Below are positions 62,871 to 64,000 of a DNA stretch of 64,000 bases, piece after piece; the stretch's first letter is position 1, and each line of letters begins with the position of its first letter. The position numbers were made by a program, and so were the translations under genes. This DNA is from Lachnospiraceae bacterium. GTDB taxonomy: Bacteria > Bacillota > Clostridia > Lachnospirales > Lachnospiraceae. The notes under the pieces are model-generated. The model was not told the DNA's origin and made no database searches. It saw only the letters and a list, made by a program, of their open reading frames with translations. The DNA is taken from NCBI GenBank assembly GCA_017540605.1, contig JAFYAS010000040.1, positions 1 to 64,000 on the forward strand, read 5' to 3'.

Positions 62871-64000
62871 ATGGGAAGAGTAATATGGATAGTGCTTGAC
62901 AGCGTAGGTATGGGAGAAGCGCCGGACGCGGCGGATTTTGATGATGTTGGTTGCAATACCATCGGTCATATCATGGAGAGATTTCCTGACCTTGAGATTC
63001 CCAACCTTAGGAGTATCGGTTACGGGAATATAGACGGTATGGTTGGAGTGAAGCCTGTTGAAAAGCCCATCGGAGCATACGGAAGACTTAGGGAGCTTTC
63101 GGCAGGGAAGGATACAACCATAGGTCACTGGGAGATGGTCGGTATTCATACACCGGAGAGGTTTCCCACATATCCTGATGGATTCCCTAAGGAGATCATA
63201 GACGAATTCATAGAAAAGAGCGGTGTTCCCGGTATTCTATATAACGGTGTGGCTTCAGGCACAACCATTATAAATGAACTCGGAGACGAAATGAAAGCTA
63301 CCAGGAAGCCCATTGTCTATACCTCTGCAGACAGTGTATTTCAGATAGCCTGCGATGAGAGCGTATATTCACCCGAAGAGCTTTATGAAATGTGTAGGGT
63401 AGCCAGAAGTATCCTTACCGGCAAACACAATGTGGCGAGAGTCATCGCAAGACCTTATGTATGGGATGGCGAGAAATATGTCCGCACATCCAACAGACGT
63501 GACTTTTCAAGAAAGCCTGATGAGCCCAATCTCCTTACTATAATAAGGGATAGGGGAAAGGCAGTATATGCAGTGGGCAAGATAGAAGATATATTTGCGG
63601 GAAGCGGTATCACTGAGGCTGTTCACACCAGAGATAACGAGGATGGCATGGACAAGACCATCGAAGCCCTTGACAAGGTAAAGGATGGTCTGATATTTAC
63701 CAATCTCGTGGAGTTCGATTCCACATGGGGACATAGGCGTGATGTGGAAGGCTATGCGAGAGGTCTTGAGAGGTTTGACAAGAGACTTGGGGAGCTGATG
63801 GAAAAAATGGGCACCTACAAGGGCGAGCATTCCAGCGATATCATTGTCATCACCGCCGATCACGGTTGCGATCCCACATTCAAGGGAACGGATCACACAA
63901 GAGAGTATGTTCCGTTTTTACTATATGCTCCCTGGATAGTACCCTGCAATCTCCATACAGGAAGCTCATTTGCCGATAGTGGAGCAACTGTAATGAGTTT
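62871..64000 (+). CDS. deoB: Phosphopentomutase (partial, runs off the window)
   Basis: Interconverts ribose- or deoxyribose-1-phosphate and the 5-phosphate in nucleoside catabolism; alkaline-phosphatase superfamily with two manganese ions. The 376 codons present cover nearly the whole enzyme (usual length about 390). Metal and catalytic motifs are visible: VLDSVGMGEAPDA (first Asp), KDTTIGHWEM (the phosphorylated Thr), EFDSTWGHRRD, ITADHGCDPTFKGTDHTREY. GGGAGG lies seven bases before the ATG. The frame is intact up to the last base of the window, and the stop lies outside. Confidence 0.95.
   Translation, partial: MGRVIWIVLDSVGMGEAPDAADFDDVGCNTIGHIMERFPDLEIPNLRSIGYGNIDGMVGVKPVEKPIGAYGRLRELSAGKDTTIGHWEMVGIHTPERFPTYPDGFPKEIIDEFIEKSGVPGILYNGVASGTTIINELGDEMKATRKPIVYTSADSVFQIACDESVYSPEELYEMCRVARSILTGKHNVARVIARPYVWDGEKYVRTSNRRDFSRKPDEPNLLTIIRDRGKAVYAVGKIEDIFAGSGITEAVHTRDNEDGMDKTIEALDKVKDGLIFTNLVEFDSTWGHRRDVEGYARGLERFDKRLGELMEKMGTYKGEHSSDIIVITADHGCDPTFKGTDHTREYVPFLLYAPWIVPCNLHTGSSFADSGATVMS

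Noticed and set aside
1-64000. tRNA, rRNA, prophage or complete insertion sequence genes
   Set aside because: None found on either strand by eye; only repeat-like remnants are present.

Overview
The window looks like a chromosomal stretch from an anaerobic, low-GC Firmicute, most likely a Lachnospiraceae member of the Butyrivibrio/Roseburia type. The basis is strong AGGAGG-type ribosome binding sites, a class II (Firmicutes) GalT next to galK, many hybrid histidine kinases with REC and Hpt modules, a CBS-containing family II pyrophosphatase, and very large secreted proteins made of YDG/MBG, Big_2 and InlB-type repeats. I see no rRNA, tRNA, phage or intact IS gene. The genus is inference.

Layout. 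1-7.2 kb: an EAL phosphodiesterase, a DUF218 membrane protein, a small flavin-type protein, a 165-bp palindrome and a galKT operon on the minus strand. 7.5-25.8 kb: an 18-kb, tightly packed, apparently single signalling operon. It holds a beta-propeller diguanylate cyclase, a REC-GGDEF protein, four membrane hybrid histidine kinases (one with a DegV fatty-acid-binding-type domain built in), a sodium:alanine-type symporter and a double-REC protein. 25.9-29 kb: DAHP synthase, an HTH-REC regulator and a CBS pyrophosphatase. 29.2-52.0 kb: a structured leader with a terminator-like hairpin, followed by four genes for a cell-surface system: 2069-, 3214- and 1838-aa secreted repeat proteins with a membrane-anchored subtilisin-like protease between the last two. 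52.2-54.8 kb: a GNAT acetyltransferase, a candidate type I toxin-antitoxin locus (35-aa membrane peptide plus convergent antisense RNA), a DUF1648 protein and an ion-transporter-superfamily permease. 54.9-60.1 kb: a 1618-aa exonuclease-RecQ-UvrD fusion followed by an orphan HigA-like regulator. 60.2-64 kb: a minus-strand operon of three small membrane proteins and a CaCA antiporter, an intergenic region with mobile-element-like debris, a DUF3592 lipoprotein and the start of deoB (cut by the window edge).

How it may work together (inference): the EAL protein and the two GGDEF proteins make and degrade cyclic-di-GMP. The kinases and the symporter form a phosphorelay next to them. Cyclic-di-GMP commonly controls surface adhesins, so the neighbouring giant-protein operon with its attenuator-like leader is a plausible output, but I could not match the leader to a known cyclic-di-GMP riboswitch.

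The most interesting items are the Fst/par-like type I toxin-antitoxin candidate at 52.75-53.07 kb, the DegV-containing hybrid kinase at 17.6-21.0 kb, a conserved C-terminal module shared by three kinases, the leader at 29.19-29.43 kb, and a family of small palindromic repeats flanked by short direct repeats.
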